From: Billgrantia montanilacus
Lineage (GTDB): Bacteria; Pseudomonadota; Gammaproteobacteria; Pseudomonadales; Halomonadaceae
DNA length: 64,000 nt
Assembly (NCBI RefSeq): GCF_003336675.1
Contig: NZ_QPII01000004.1
Coordinates: 124,001-188,000 of the forward strand
Reading direction: 5' to 3'
Shown here: positions 34,315-42,284 of the stretch, one piece after another
Numbering within the stretch: the first letter of the stretch is position 1
Layout: each line of letters begins with the position of its first letter
Program-made: the position numbers and the translations under genes
The notes under the pieces: model-generated
What the model saw: only the letters and a program-made list of their open reading frames with translations
Told to the model about the DNA's origin: nothing
Databases searched by the model: none

Positions 34315-35136
34315 TCATGAGGGACGATCATCCGGCTTATCCGGGGTGCGCAGGTAAGCGAGCCAATACACGCCGGCGACCAGCAGGGTACCACCGACGA
34401 TATTGCCGGCACTGACCACCACGAGATTGACGAGCGAGCCTGTGAGCGTCACCGTCGCTTGCCCATCCAGGGCGAGTCCGAGCGGCAGGAAGAACCAGTT
34501 GGCGATCGAATGCTCGAAGCCCAGGGTCACGAAGGCGCTGATCGGCAGCAGAATGGCCAGGATCTTGTCGGTGACGCTGTGGCCACCCATCGCCAGCCAT
34601 ACCGCCAGGCATACCAGCACGTTGCACAGGATGCCTCGAGCGAAGGCCTCGCTAAAGGAGAGCGCTGCCTTTCCGCGGGCGATCTGAAGCGCTGTTTCCC
34701 CCACGTTGCCCCCGCCAAGGCTGGCAATGTCGGCCCACACCACCAGGAGCACCGTACCCAGGCAGCCGATCACGTTGCCTAAATAGACCAGCCCCCAGTT
34801 CCTCAGCACCTCGCGGGTAGTGATCAACTGGCTCGCCCAGGCCATGGCTAGCAGATTGTTGCCGGTGAACAGCTCGGCGCCGCCAATCACCACCAGTACG
34901 AGGCCGAGGCAGAATCCCAGTCCACCGAGCAGGCGGGTCACACCGAAACCCAGACCGGAATCAGTCATGATGACGGTGAACAGGAGGGCGCCGAGAGAAA
35001 TGAAGGCACCGGCGAGCACGGCCAGTACCAGCAGGGTCAGGGCGTCCGCGCGGGCCTTGGCCACACCCATGCTTTCCACGCGTCGTGCGATCTGGCTTGG
35101 CTGATAGGCGTCGCCAAACAGGTATCCTTTATCCAT
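34315..35136 (-). CDS. Formate/nitrite transporter family channel
   Basis: A 273-residue membrane protein with six hydrophobic segments and FNT motifs: GGAELFTGN in the third helix region, GNVIGCLG, and HSIANWFFLPLG. The fold gives a pentameric channel for small monovalent anions such as formate, nitrite, hydrosulfide or acetate. No formate or nitrite enzyme is adjacent, so the substrate is open. Confidence 0.88.
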   Translation of the reverse strand: MDKGYLFGDAYQPSQIARRVESMGVAKARADALTLLVLAVLAGAFISLGALLFTVIMTDSGLGFGVTRLLGGLGFCLGLVLVVIGGAELFTGNNLLAMAWASQLITTREVLRNWGLVYLGNVIGCLGTVLLVVWADIASLGGGNVGETALQIARGKAALSFSEAFARGILCNVLVCLAVWLAMGGHSVTDKILAILLPISAFVTLGFEHSIANWFFLPLGLALDGQATVTLTGSLVNLVVVSAGNIVGGTLLVAGVYWLAYLRTPDKPDDRPS

Positions 35137-35185
35137 TGAGTCGACCCACCCATGTCAGGATATCGTGTGCCCTTACTATAGCGGG

Positions 35186-35896
35186 TCACGTCTCATACTC
35201 GTCGTGGCGACGGTTCCACACGTAGGGCGGTGTTTGCGGCCAGCCCGCCGGTGAGTCCTCCCAGCTCTCCTGGCGACCGTAGGGCGTCAGGTCCAGGTAG
35301 GTCCACAGGCTGCCGAGGTATTCCACGCCGCGCTTGCCGGTGAAGTAGGTGCGAAACACTTGCTGACCGTCGCGTAGAAAGACGCTGATGCCATGCCGCT
35401 CGCCGCGATCGGTGTCGGGAGCATGACAGTTGCAGCTCGTCACGCCCATGTCCTGGTTGAAATCGCTACCGAGCGATGAGTACCACGTCGGGTGCTGCCA
35501 GCCCATGCGAGCCTGATAGCGTAGAAGCTTTTCCCTCGATGCACGGGAGACCAGCACCAGGGTGGTGTCGCGGGCGTGCAGGTGGGCGGGGTGGGTCATG
35601 GCGTCCACCACCCAGGAGCAGCCGTCGCAGCCGGCCTCCCAGTCGGGGCCGAACATGAAATGGTAGACGATCAGCTGGCGGCGCCCCTCGAACAGGTCGA
35701 GCAGGCTGGCCGCTCCCCTGGGCCCCTCGAAGGTGTACTCCTTCTCCACCTTCACCATGGGAAGCCGGCGGCGCTCGGCGTTCAATCGGTCACGAGCGCG
35801 GGTCAGCGCTTTTTCCTTGGCGATCTGGCGCTCGAGTGCAGCCTGCCACTCGTCCATCGAGACGATAGGGGGCAGGGGGGTGTGGGAATCATTCAC
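35186..35896 (-). CDS. DUF899 thioredoxin-like family protein
   Basis: A 236-residue protein of the DUF899 group: RLPMVKVEKEYTFEGP, LIVYHFMFGPDW, CDGCSW (a CxxC in the thioredoxin active-site place), GSDFNQDMG and C-terminal RRHDEYET. Probable oxidoreductase, reaction unknown. It is the last gene of the ArsR-SRPBCC-VOC-SRPBCC-DUF899 unit, 33 bp after the preceding gene. A paralogue and a fragment of another lie at 56.7-57.5 kb. Confidence 0.85.
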   Translation of the reverse strand: MNDSHTPLPPIVSMDEWQAALERQIAKEKALTRARDRLNAERRRLPMVKVEKEYTFEGPRGAASLLDLFEGRRQLIVYHFMFGPDWEAGCDGCSWVVDAMTHPAHLHARDTTLVLVSRASREKLLRYQARMGWQHPTWYSSLGSDFNQDMGVTSCNCHAPDTDRGERHGISVFLRDGQQVFRTYFTGKRGVEYLGSLWTYLDLTPYGRQESWEDSPAGWPQTPPYVWNRRHDEYET

Positions 35897-35929
35897 TGCT
35901 GGCTCCTCCCGTGACGTGGCAGGTCTCGA

Positions 35930-36391
35930 TCAATCCTGTGACTCACACCACTGTCTCAGCATGTCCAGGGTGATCCCCCAGGCGTAGTTGCAGAAGCCCA
36001 GGAAGTCGCTGTTCGCATCCCAGCCGGCGTGCCGGAAGTTCAGCACTGTCATTGGCTGGCCCGCGTTATCCATTCCCAGCCAGTGGCCGGGACTGGGCTG
36101 GGTGGCAAGCTCGAAGACGATGCGGGTGCCCGTCCAGGCGGAGGCGGGGCTGGACGTCGGGTGAGTGCTGATGATCTCCCACTCGATCCGCCGGTGGGGC
36201 GTGCGCTCCAGAACCTTCATCTGCACGTCGCCATGGGCCGGTCCCGGGCTGTGGGCCAGGACCAGGCCTTCATCCGTCTCGCTGGCGGTATGAGGCGCCC
36301 ACCACTGGGCGAGGCCGTCCGCACTGGCCAATGCCTCGTAAACCTTTTCTTCCGGGGCATCTATCCATACCTGGTGATGCAGTGTCGCCAT
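35930..36391 (-). CDS. SRPBCC (AHSA1-like) domain protein
   Basis: A 153-residue START-like protein: HHQVWIDAPEEKVYEALAS opening, a GLAQWWAPHT turn and LDMLRQWCESQ C-terminal helix. Members bind hydrophobic ligands or act in stress responses. The start at 36391 is chosen for the MATLHHQ family N-terminus. It follows the VOC gene by 13 bp in the ArsR-led operon. Confidence 0.85.
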   Translation of the reverse strand: MATLHHQVWIDAPEEKVYEALASADGLAQWWAPHTASETDEGLVLAHSPGPAHGDVQMKVLERTPHRRIEWEIISTHPTSSPASAWTGTRIVFELATQPSPGHWLGMDNAGQPMTVLNFRHAGWDANSDFLGFCNYAWGITLDMLRQWCESQD

Positions 36392-36404
36392 GGTGTGCCT
36401 CCAT

Positions 36405-36800
36405 TCAAGCCAGGTTGAGCTGCCACGACACGCCGAAGCGGTCGTTGAGCCAGGCAAAGCGCGTGCTGAAGCCGTAGTCGTCGGGTGGCATCAGCGTCTG
36501 GCCCTGCTCCGACAACTGCTCGTACAGGCGCTCGAACTCTCCGGCGCTTTCGCACTCGACGAACAGCGATATCGAAGGCGTAAACGTGAAGTCATGCTTT
36601 ACCGGGCTGTCGATACAGAGATAGCGACGGCCCGCCAGGGTGAATTCGGCCTGCTTGACGCTGCCTTCCTCACCTGGCTCGCCAGGGCCATAGCGCTCGA
36701 GCTGGACGATGTCGGCCGCCTCGAACAGCGAAGTGTAGAACATGATGGCCTGCTCGGCGTTGCCGTCGAACATCAGGTGCGGGGTGACATGATGCGGCAT
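36405..36800 (-). CDS. VOC superfamily (PhnB-like) protein
   Basis: A 131-residue protein with THE PhnB-like opening VTPHLMFDGNAEQAIMFYTSLF and the closing FGVSWQLNL. These small VOC proteins often occur beside SRPBCC and ArsR genes. Metal ligands of glyoxalase I are not fully conserved and function is unknown. It overlaps the upstream SRPBCC gene by 28 bp, supporting translational coupling. Confidence 0.87.
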   Translation of the reverse strand: MPHHVTPHLMFDGNAEQAIMFYTSLFEAADIVQLERYGPGEPGEEGSVKQAEFTLAGRRYLCIDSPVKHDFTFTPSISLFVECESAGEFERLYEQLSEQGQTLMPPDDYGFSTRFAWLNDRFGVSWQLNLA

Positions 36801-37324
36801 CGGTACTCCTCCTCGAGGTGTTCGAATGTGGGCCAGAAAGGGGCGGGGCGGCGGCCCTGCAGCACGCCTTCCAGAACGGTGAGATGGGTATGCCAGCCGC
36901 TGGCTACGTTGACCATGGTGTCGTCATCGGCGAGGCGGCGATGGGTCACCACCAAGCGCACCTGATCGCCGGCCTCGCTGAGCTCGAAGGTCACCTCCGA
37001 CGGGGCTTCGTTGCCCCCGCCCCAGGTCCAGGCAAGCACGTGGGGTGGCTCGCAGCGCAGCACCTGGTGATTCGTCGTGAAACTGCCGTCGTAGCGGCGA
37101 AACCTTTCGGAGGGCGGCGTCCTGTCGGGCGTGAGCCCGGTGTTGTGGAAGTGCAGTGCGAAAGAGCCAACCTGGCGCGTTTCCATGGTGCCGGGGGCGA
37201 GCCACTGACCACGCTTGTCGGACTCTGTGAGATAGGCCCACACCCGCTCGATGGGCCCCGGCAGCAGGCGCTCGAAGCGAATGCTGTCCTCGGCTATTTG
37301 CTGGCCGTGGTTAGCGTCGTTCAT
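36773..37324 (-). CDS. SRPBCC (AHSA1/ArsR-associated) domain protein
   Basis: A 183-residue protein: SIRFERLLPGPIERVWAYLT, a RGQWLAPG turn, and WHTHLTVLEGVLQGRRP in the C-terminal helix. It overlaps the ArsR gene by 14 bp and the VOC gene by 28 bp. The genetic link of ArsR plus AHSA1-type SRPBCC proteins is common in proteobacteria, and the SRPBCC protein may bind the inducer or its product. Confidence 0.87.
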   Translation of the reverse strand: MNDANHGQQIAEDSIRFERLLPGPIERVWAYLTESDKRGQWLAPGTMETRQVGSFALHFHNTGLTPDRTPPSERFRRYDGSFTTNHQVLRCEPPHVLAWTWGGGNEAPSEVTFELSEAGDQVRLVVTHRRLADDDTMVNVASGWHTHLTVLEGVLQGRRPAPFWPTFEHLEEEYRCRIMSPRT

Positions 37325-37682
37325 CTGCCTTTTCCTCCTCTGGCGGCTTGCCATTGGGTGCAGCCTTCAGCGCCGCTTCCAATGCATTCAAGCGCTGGTT
37401 CCAGAAGCTTTCGTAGAAGCTAAGCCACTGTTCCGCCGCAGCCAACGGCTGAGGTTGCAGCCGACAGTAGTGGGCGCGTCCTTCGATGCGCCGTTCCACC
37501 AGACCTGCCTGCTCCAGCACGCGCACGTGCTTGGAAACGGCAGCCAGTGACATGGGGAACGGCTCGGCCAGCTCGCCGACCTTGCGCTCACCAGCTGCCA
37601 GCCGCTCGAGCAGCCGGCGGCGGGTGGGGTCGGCCAAGGCGTGGAAGACCCCGTCCAGATGCGCTTCATTAGATTCAACCAT
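37311..37682 (-). CDS. ArsR family repressor of the SRPBCC/VOC/DUF899 operon
   Basis: A 123-residue winged-helix protein: FHALADPTRRRLLERLAAGE, then PMSLAAVSKHVRVLEQAGLVERR as recognition helix and wing. Only one cysteine is present and the ELCVCDL metal site is absent, so it is not a classical arsenic sensor but of the SdpR/AHSA1-linked branch. The ATG at 37682 lies inside a palindromic operator copy. It is the first gene of a five-gene minus-strand unit and probably represses it. Confidence 0.87.
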   Translation of the reverse strand: MVESNEAHLDGVFHALADPTRRRLLERLAAGERKVGELAEPFPMSLAAVSKHVRVLEQAGLVERRIEGRAHYCRLQPQPLAAAEQWLSFYESFWNQRLNALEAALKAAPNGKPPEEEKADERR

Positions 37683-37729
37683 ATGGTTTAGATAGCGGGT
37701 TGGCGATACTTTGTCAACCATATGGTTTA
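37675..37729 (-). promoter_or_regulatory. Consensus promoter with twin palindromic operators, possibly leaderless
   Basis: On the minus strand -35 TTGACA (37717-37712), a 17-bp spacer and -10 TATCTA (37694-37689) form a near-consensus promoter. Two identical 16-mers TCAACCATATGGTTTA (37714-37729 and 37675-37690 as read on plus) each contain the perfect palindrome AACCATATGGTT. One overlaps the -35 and the other the -10 edge and the start codon. The predicted transcription start coincides with the A of the ArsR ATG (37682), and no ribosome site precedes it, so a leaderless mRNA is likely. Confidence 0.8.
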
Positions 37730-37735
37730 ATATTG

Positions 37736-38455
37736 CTAGAAGCGCTTATCGCCAATCGCGGGCATCACCACCTCCTTTACGCAGGAGCTCGGCGACAGCG
37801 TCAGCAGGGTGCGTACCATATGCACCACGTCGTGCATGGGGATTAGCTCGCCGTGGCCGCGTTGTGCCGCGCGTTCGAGAGGCACGGCCAGGTCGTCTTC
37901 GGTATTGAGATAGCCCAGCTGCAGGCAAGTGACCGCCAGTTCCTGGTCACGAAAGCCTGCGCGCAGTGCCTCGGCGATGCCGCGCAGGGCGAACTTGCTG
38001 GCACTGAAGGTGACCTCCGGCCTGCCATGGCCGGGCAGGGCGGAGGTCGAGCCGGTGAGGATGATGCGCGGGGAGACGGATCGCAGCAGTGCGGGTAGCA
38101 GCGCCTGGACCAGCAGGATGGCCCCGCTGACGTTGACCGTGACCATGCGCTGGATCTCCGAGGGGCTGTCTTCCAGGAAGCGATACTCCGGCTCAAAGGC
38201 TCGGCTTTCCCACAGCCCCAGGTTGTAGATCAGCACGTCCACGTCGTTCTCCACCACAGCCTTGGCCACGCTGGCGGCGGCCCGCTCGGGTGACGCCAGG
38301 TCGGCGGCAACCCAGTCGATCTCGATGTTGGCGCGTTCAGGAAAGGGCACCGGCATGGTGCGCGATACGCCGATCAGTTGATCGCCTCTATCACCCAGCC
38401 CCTCGATGAAGGCCCGGCCCAGGCCCTGGCTTGCTCCCACAATCATGATGCGCAT
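37736..38455 (-). CDS. Short-chain dehydrogenase/reductase with catalytic Tyr replaced by Phe
   Basis: A 239-residue SDR. The cofactor loop GASQGLG (7-13), NLG near 78-80, an Asn in NVSGA and a Ser in LTGSTSA are present. The YxxxK motif reads FSASK, with Phe150 in place of the catalytic Tyr and Lys154 kept (codon TTC). Activity is therefore doubtful or relies on another residue. The start at 38455 restores the family N-terminus after GAGGAAAAG. Its end is 6 bp from the ArsR operator region and it is upstream of that operon on the same strand. Confidence 0.85.
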   Translation of the reverse strand: MRIMIVGASQGLGRAFIEGLGDRGDQLIGVSRTMPVPFPERANIEIDWVAADLASPERAAASVAKAVVENDVDVLIYNLGLWESRAFEPEYRFLEDSPSEIQRMVTVNVSGAILLVQALLPALLRSVSPRIILTGSTSALPGHGRPEVTFSASKFALRGIAEALRAGFRDQELAVTCLQLGYLNTEDDLAVPLERAAQRGHGELIPMHDVVHMVRTLLTLSPSSCVKEVVMPAIGDKRF

Positions 38456-38558
38456 GCTCTTTTCCTCGCTGCAGTGATGTCGCCAGCACCCTACGACCTC
38501 AAGTGCAGCTGAGGTCAAGCCATGGCGTCGGCCATCGTCCCTGTCAACGGCGCACACC

Positions 38559-38873
38559 TTATGCTGCCTTGCGACTTGCCCGACGCTTCTCCAGCGCCTG
38601 CTCGGCGTCTTCCTTCAGCGGCAGGCGCGAGGCCCACAGGATGTCGTCGCGGTGATGGCCCATGTCCTCGAGGATATGGTCGTCATGGGCGAGCAGGGGC
38701 AGGAAGCGTCGCCGGAACTGCCGCCGGCGCCGGTACTCCCACCACTTGGTTTCGAGCTTGTGGATCAACCCCAGCGGGGGCATGGCTGGCATGAAGAAAT
38801 CCGGCTGGGGCGGTGGGGTGGGGCGCTTCTCGGCCACCGAGTTGGGCTGGCGAAGCGGTTCGTACTGACTCAT
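38559..38873 (-). CDS. DUF1127-like small protein
   Basis: A 104-residue basic protein with AGGAGG before the ATG. The C-terminal half RRRFLPLLAHDDHILEDMG and RDDILWASRLPL follows the DUF1127 pattern (arginine-rich helix, then a DIG-R-like segment), after a proline-rich N-terminal extension. Some DUF1127 proteins bind RNA and affect phosphate or carbon metabolism in alphaproteobacteria; nothing is known for this extended form. Confidence 0.7.
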   Translation of the reverse strand: MSQYEPLRQPNSVAEKRPTPPPQPDFFMPAMPPLGLIHKLETKWWEYRRRRQFRRRFLPLLAHDDHILEDMGHHRDDILWASRLPLKEDAEQALEKRRASRKAA

Positions 38874-39034
38874 GTCGCACCTCCTGGCAGGCAGCCGTCA
38901 TATGGGACGGTTGCCATGCACTCATAGGGTTTAAGGGAGGGTCGCGACCTCTGGGGATAGCTTGGCTTGGCGAGTTTGATCAGGCAAACGAAAAGGTCTA
39001 CATTGTGCTATAAGAAAAATTGAAAGGTTTCCCC

Positions 39035-39925
39035 ATGACAGCTGTCACCCTGCCGAACGGCAATAGCGCCCTGCCGCTGCTCGACTCGGATGTGTTGCGC
39101 ACCTTCGTCGCCATTGCCGAATGTGGCAGTTTCACCCGAGCTGCCCGCCAGGTTTTTCGCACGCCCTCGGCGCTGAGCATGCAGATCAAGCGCCTGGAAG
39201 AGACGCTGGGTCAGGCGCTATTCGTGCGTGAGGCACGGCAGGTCAGGCTCACGCCGGAAGGGGAGGTACTGCTCGGCTACGGGCGGCGCCTGCTGAAGCT
39301 CAACGAGGAAGCGGTAACCCAATTTCTGTCTCCCTCCTTGGAAGGGCGTATCGGTTTCGGCACGACCGATGATGTGGGCACACGAATCCTGCCAGGCGTG
39401 CTGGGGCAGTTCGCCCGCTCGCACCCGGCGGTTCAGGTCGATGTGGTGGTTGGAAGCAGCCGGGAAATGCTCGCCCGCCTGGATGCTGGCGACCTTGATC
39501 TGGTGTTGGTTACCGCTGGCAATCCGGGGCAGGAAGTACGCGGCGAGATCGTGCACAGCGAGGCGCTGGTATGGGCGGGACGGGAAGGTGGAATCGCTGC
39601 TCAGCGCTCGCCACTGCCCGTGGCCCTGGCCCATCACGGCTGTGCCTGGCGCGGGATGGCCCTCGACGCGTTGGACCATGCCGGGGTGAGCTATCGGATC
39701 GCTTATACCTGCGAGCATTGTGCAGGCCATGAGGCGGCCATGCTCGCCGACCTGGCCGTGTCACCATTTCCGCTCAGCTTGATTCGTCCACCGTTGCGAC
39801 GGATCGACTCGAATCTGCTTCCACCGCTTGGTGATTACCAATTGGAGCTGGTCAAGCGACCCGGCATCGGCCAGGCCAGTGAGGCTCTGGTGGGGTATGT
39901 GATGGAGGCATTCCGCCATACCTGA
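39035..39925 (+). CDS. LysR family transcriptional regulator
   Basis: A 296-residue LysR protein starting MTAVTLPN after GAAAGG. The helix-turn-helix is GSFTRAARQVFRTPSALSMQI, the effector domain starts near residue 95 with GRIGFGTTDDVGTRILPG, typical of the CbbR/NodD-like branch that regulates varied targets. It is divergent from the DUF1127-like gene (161 bp) and convergent with the SleB-like gene (25 bp), so no obvious target gene is adjacent. Confidence 0.85.
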   Translation: MTAVTLPNGNSALPLLDSDVLRTFVAIAECGSFTRAARQVFRTPSALSMQIKRLEETLGQALFVREARQVRLTPEGEVLLGYGRRLLKLNEEAVTQFLSPSLEGRIGFGTTDDVGTRILPGVLGQFARSHPAVQVDVVVGSSREMLARLDAGDLDLVLVTAGNPGQEVRGEIVHSEALVWAGREGGIAAQRSPLPVALAHHGCAWRGMALDALDHAGVSYRIAYTCEHCAGHEAAMLADLAVSPFPLSLIRPPLRRIDSNLLPPLGDYQLELVKRPGIGQASEALVGYVMEAFRHT

Positions 39926-39950
39926 GTGCTCCGCGAATCGCTTAGCACCT

Positions 39951-40547
39951 TCAGGGCCGGTAGAACAGGAAATGCTCGGTTTCTGCGGTCAGCAGAAACT
40001 CGTTCGCCCAGTGGGGAGCCACGGTGCGATCATGGAAGTAGAGTGCCCCGCCAGTGTGGTCGGGCAATTCCAGATTGAGCGCCTGACGTGCCACCTCCTT
40101 GGCCACCTCGTAGGCGTCGTCCTCCACCACTTCGTCAGGACGTCCGTCGCACCACCAGGAGAATTGGCAAGGGGGCTGCTCGGAGCCTTGTTTCACCACG
40201 TCGCAGATGGTGTTGGGGTATGACTCGTCGGCGAGCCGGTTCATCACCACATTGGCTACCGACTCCATGTCGCGGCCCGGCACACCCTTCGCTTCCCAGT
40301 AGATGGAACGTGCCAGGCAGGTGAGAGGTTCTTCCAGCGGGTCGCTGCCCTCCGGATCGACGACCTGTGCCTCCTGCTCGCTTAGCGGTTCCGTGGGCTC
40401 GGTGACGTCCACATCGGGGGCCACCACCTGCTCCAGCACCTCGGCCTTGCGCATCGCCTCGTCTGCCAGCGGTGCAGGGTTGACGGCGGCGATTGCCGCT
40501 ACTGGCAGGGCAAGGAGCAACCCGCAGAACAGCCGGGAAGAGATCAT
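39951..40547 (-). CDS. Cell wall hydrolase, SleB-like (Hydrolase_2) domain, exported
   Basis: A 198-residue protein with a signal peptide (MISSRLFCGLLLALPVAAIA), an acidic linker (residues about 30-75) and a SleB-type catalytic domain: LARSIYWEAKGVPGRDMESV is the core helix with the catalytic Glu, followed by VVMNRLADESYPNTICDVV and CQFSWWCDG. It would act as a lytic transglycosylase/hydrolase on periplasmic peptidoglycan. The start at 40547 is chosen because it begins the signal sequence. Confidence 0.87.
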   Translation of the reverse strand: MISSRLFCGLLLALPVAAIAAVNPAPLADEAMRKAEVLEQVVAPDVDVTEPTEPLSEQEAQVVDPEGSDPLEEPLTCLARSIYWEAKGVPGRDMESVANVVMNRLADESYPNTICDVVKQGSEQPPCQFSWWCDGRPDEVVEDDAYEVAKEVARQALNLELPDHTGGALYFHDRTVAPHWANEFLLTAETEHFLFYRP

Positions 40548-40818
40548 GGGGAAGAACCTTTTTGCTGTCGTTATGGTTCGGTTCGGTTGCGTGTCGAAGT
40601 CGTGCATGACGCAGCGAGTATAGCTGCCCGTGAGTCTGCGCATGGTACCAATGCGGCAGTGTATTTGGCTGTTTGAAGTCTCAGACATTTGACCTCAGCC
40701 TTACTTGACGATGCTGGCTTTCAGGAAATGTCTCCGGGCGACTGGTCGAGTCACGTGGATAATGCCCTGGAGCGTTTGCTGGGCTGAGGAGCAAAGCTTA
40801 CAAGCAGCGTCGCTCCAG

Positions 40819-41555
40819 CTAAGCCGGGGCCAGCACGCTCGTGGCCAGGGTGGCCGTATCGAGCATGAGGAGGTTCTCCTGTGTGCCATCCAGGGCGGCG
40901 ACACGTGCACCGCTATCGAGCCACGCCGCCGATCGGCCTCCGCCTCCGTTGGGGTCGCCATCGCAGGGCCCCACACAGTTGGCCATCAGGATCGTCATGG
41001 CGTGTACGCGGGCGAAGGTGGCGTAGGAGGCATGGGCTTCATCCATTCCCCGCGCATGCTTGGCGACGCTGGCCAGGTACACATCCGCGCCGAGGCTTGC
41101 CGATGTGGCGACATGATCGGGCTGTAGCGACTCATAGCAGATCGCAAGCGCCAGGCGGTGCTGGCGGGTCTCGATGAGCATCGGCCGCCCCCGGAAGAAA
41201 AGTAGGGCAGCTCGTCATCGTGCAGGTGCTGCTTGGCATAGGCCTGGCGCGCCGCGCGGGGCTGGAACACCACCATGCCGATCTGTGGCCTGGTTGACGT
41301 GACCAGCGTTAGCCCGACGCCGATCACGATAGCGTGGGCATCGCTCAGGCGCTGGAATACGTCCAGACGTGGGTCCTCCTCGTGAGTGGCCAGTCCCCTG
41401 GCCAGCGTGGGTTCGTAGCCGGTGAGCGATAGCTCCGGAAAGAAGATCAGCTCGGCATCCTGCGTCGCAGCCAGTTCGATTAACTCGACATGGCGCTTCA
41501 CGTTGCCTTCGACATCGCCCGTTACCGGGGCATACTGCACGGCACACAGCTTCAT
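40819..41555 (-). pseudogene. Frameshifted carbon-nitrogen hydrolase (nitrilase superfamily)
   Basis: Two overlapping minus-strand reading frames together make one nitrilase-family protein of about 245 residues. The first (start 41555, MKLCAVQYAPVTGD) contains FPELSLTG (Glu) and AKQHLH (Lys), and runs out of register after YFSSGGG near 41190. The second resumes at 41181 with LIETRQHRLALAICYES, the catalytic Cys. One missing base in the G/C run at about 41182-41192 explains the break. All three catalytic residues survive, so the lesion is either recent or a sequencing error. Confidence 0.82.
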
Positions 41556-41596
41556 CGTCTCTGTTCCTTCACCCTGCCTCATTGGCTGGATGGCAG

Positions 41597-42079
41597 TCAG
41601 ATCTCAGGGGAGTCCTGCTCGTCTTTTACCGCTATGTCAAAATGCAGCACCTCCTCGCGGCGGCCAAGTCTTGAGTAGAGCGCAATGGCGGGCTCATCTT
41701 CGACGCCCGTATCGGCTTGAACGAAAATGACATAGGCGCCGCGCTCTGCAGCGATCGTCTTGAGTTCCTCAATCAGCGCCGTGGCGATACCTTCGCGTCG
41801 GTGTGCCGCTGATACGGCCAGATCGTACAGATATACCTCGCTGCGCTCCTGTTCGAACTTCCTGAGTTCGTAGGCCCCAACACCGCCGACAACCTGGCCA
41901 TTCTTGGAGGCAGTCAGCGCGATGAAGGTGTCACCACCGAGCAGTCGGCGTAAATAAGCCTCATCGGGCCGATGCTTGCCATAGGTGTCCTCGTCGTCGA
42001 AGACTTCGCCGAACAGCGTCAGCAGCGCCTCCATCAGTGGGATATCGTCGGGACTGAGGTGGTGAATGGCCAGTGACAT
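41597..42079 (-). CDS. AAC(3)-I family aminoglycoside N-acetyltransferase homologue
   Basis: A 160-residue GNAT protein with AGGAG before the ATG at 42079. [60 protein letters not shown] and [12 protein letters not shown] follow the AAC(3)-Ia/b sequence pattern nearly motif for motif. The acetyl-CoA loop RREGIA is intact. AAC(3)-I enzymes acetylate the 3-amino group of gentamicin and fortimicin. This is a chromosomal-looking copy without cassette features, and its activity toward drugs is unproven. Confidence 0.83.
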   Translation of the reverse strand: MSLAIHHLSPDDIPLMEALLTLFGEVFDDEDTYGKHRPDEAYLRRLLGGDTFIALTASKNGQVVGGVGAYELRKFEQERSEVYLYDLAVSAAHRREGIATALIEELKTIAAERGAYVIFVQADTGVEDEPAIALYSRLGRREEVLHFDIAVKDEQDSPEI

Positions 42080-42284
42080 GTGGAACTCCTGGCGTGTATT
42101 CGTCAACTGGAAGGAACCAGGTTCACCCCTCAAAGGTATCATCGGCCCGAAGGGCGCTTGGCATCTGCTCATCCAGTGACTGCCGATATGTAAGGCAGCC
42201 TCTGATGAATCTATCAACGTAGATGGGATTATCATTTCCGGCCAATAGAGCGAGATCAGGTAACCCAGATCAACCAATGGTTCA

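Noticed and set aside
37311..37682. ArsR protein considered as an arsenic sensor linked to arsH
   Set aside because: It lacks the metal-binding cysteine motif, has a single Cys, and lies 22 kb from arsH within an SRPBCC operon.
24755..42079. AadA fragment and AAC(3)-I homologue considered as integron cassettes
   Set aside because: No integrase gene, no attC-like inverted sites, and the two genes are 17 kb apart among ordinary chromosomal genes.
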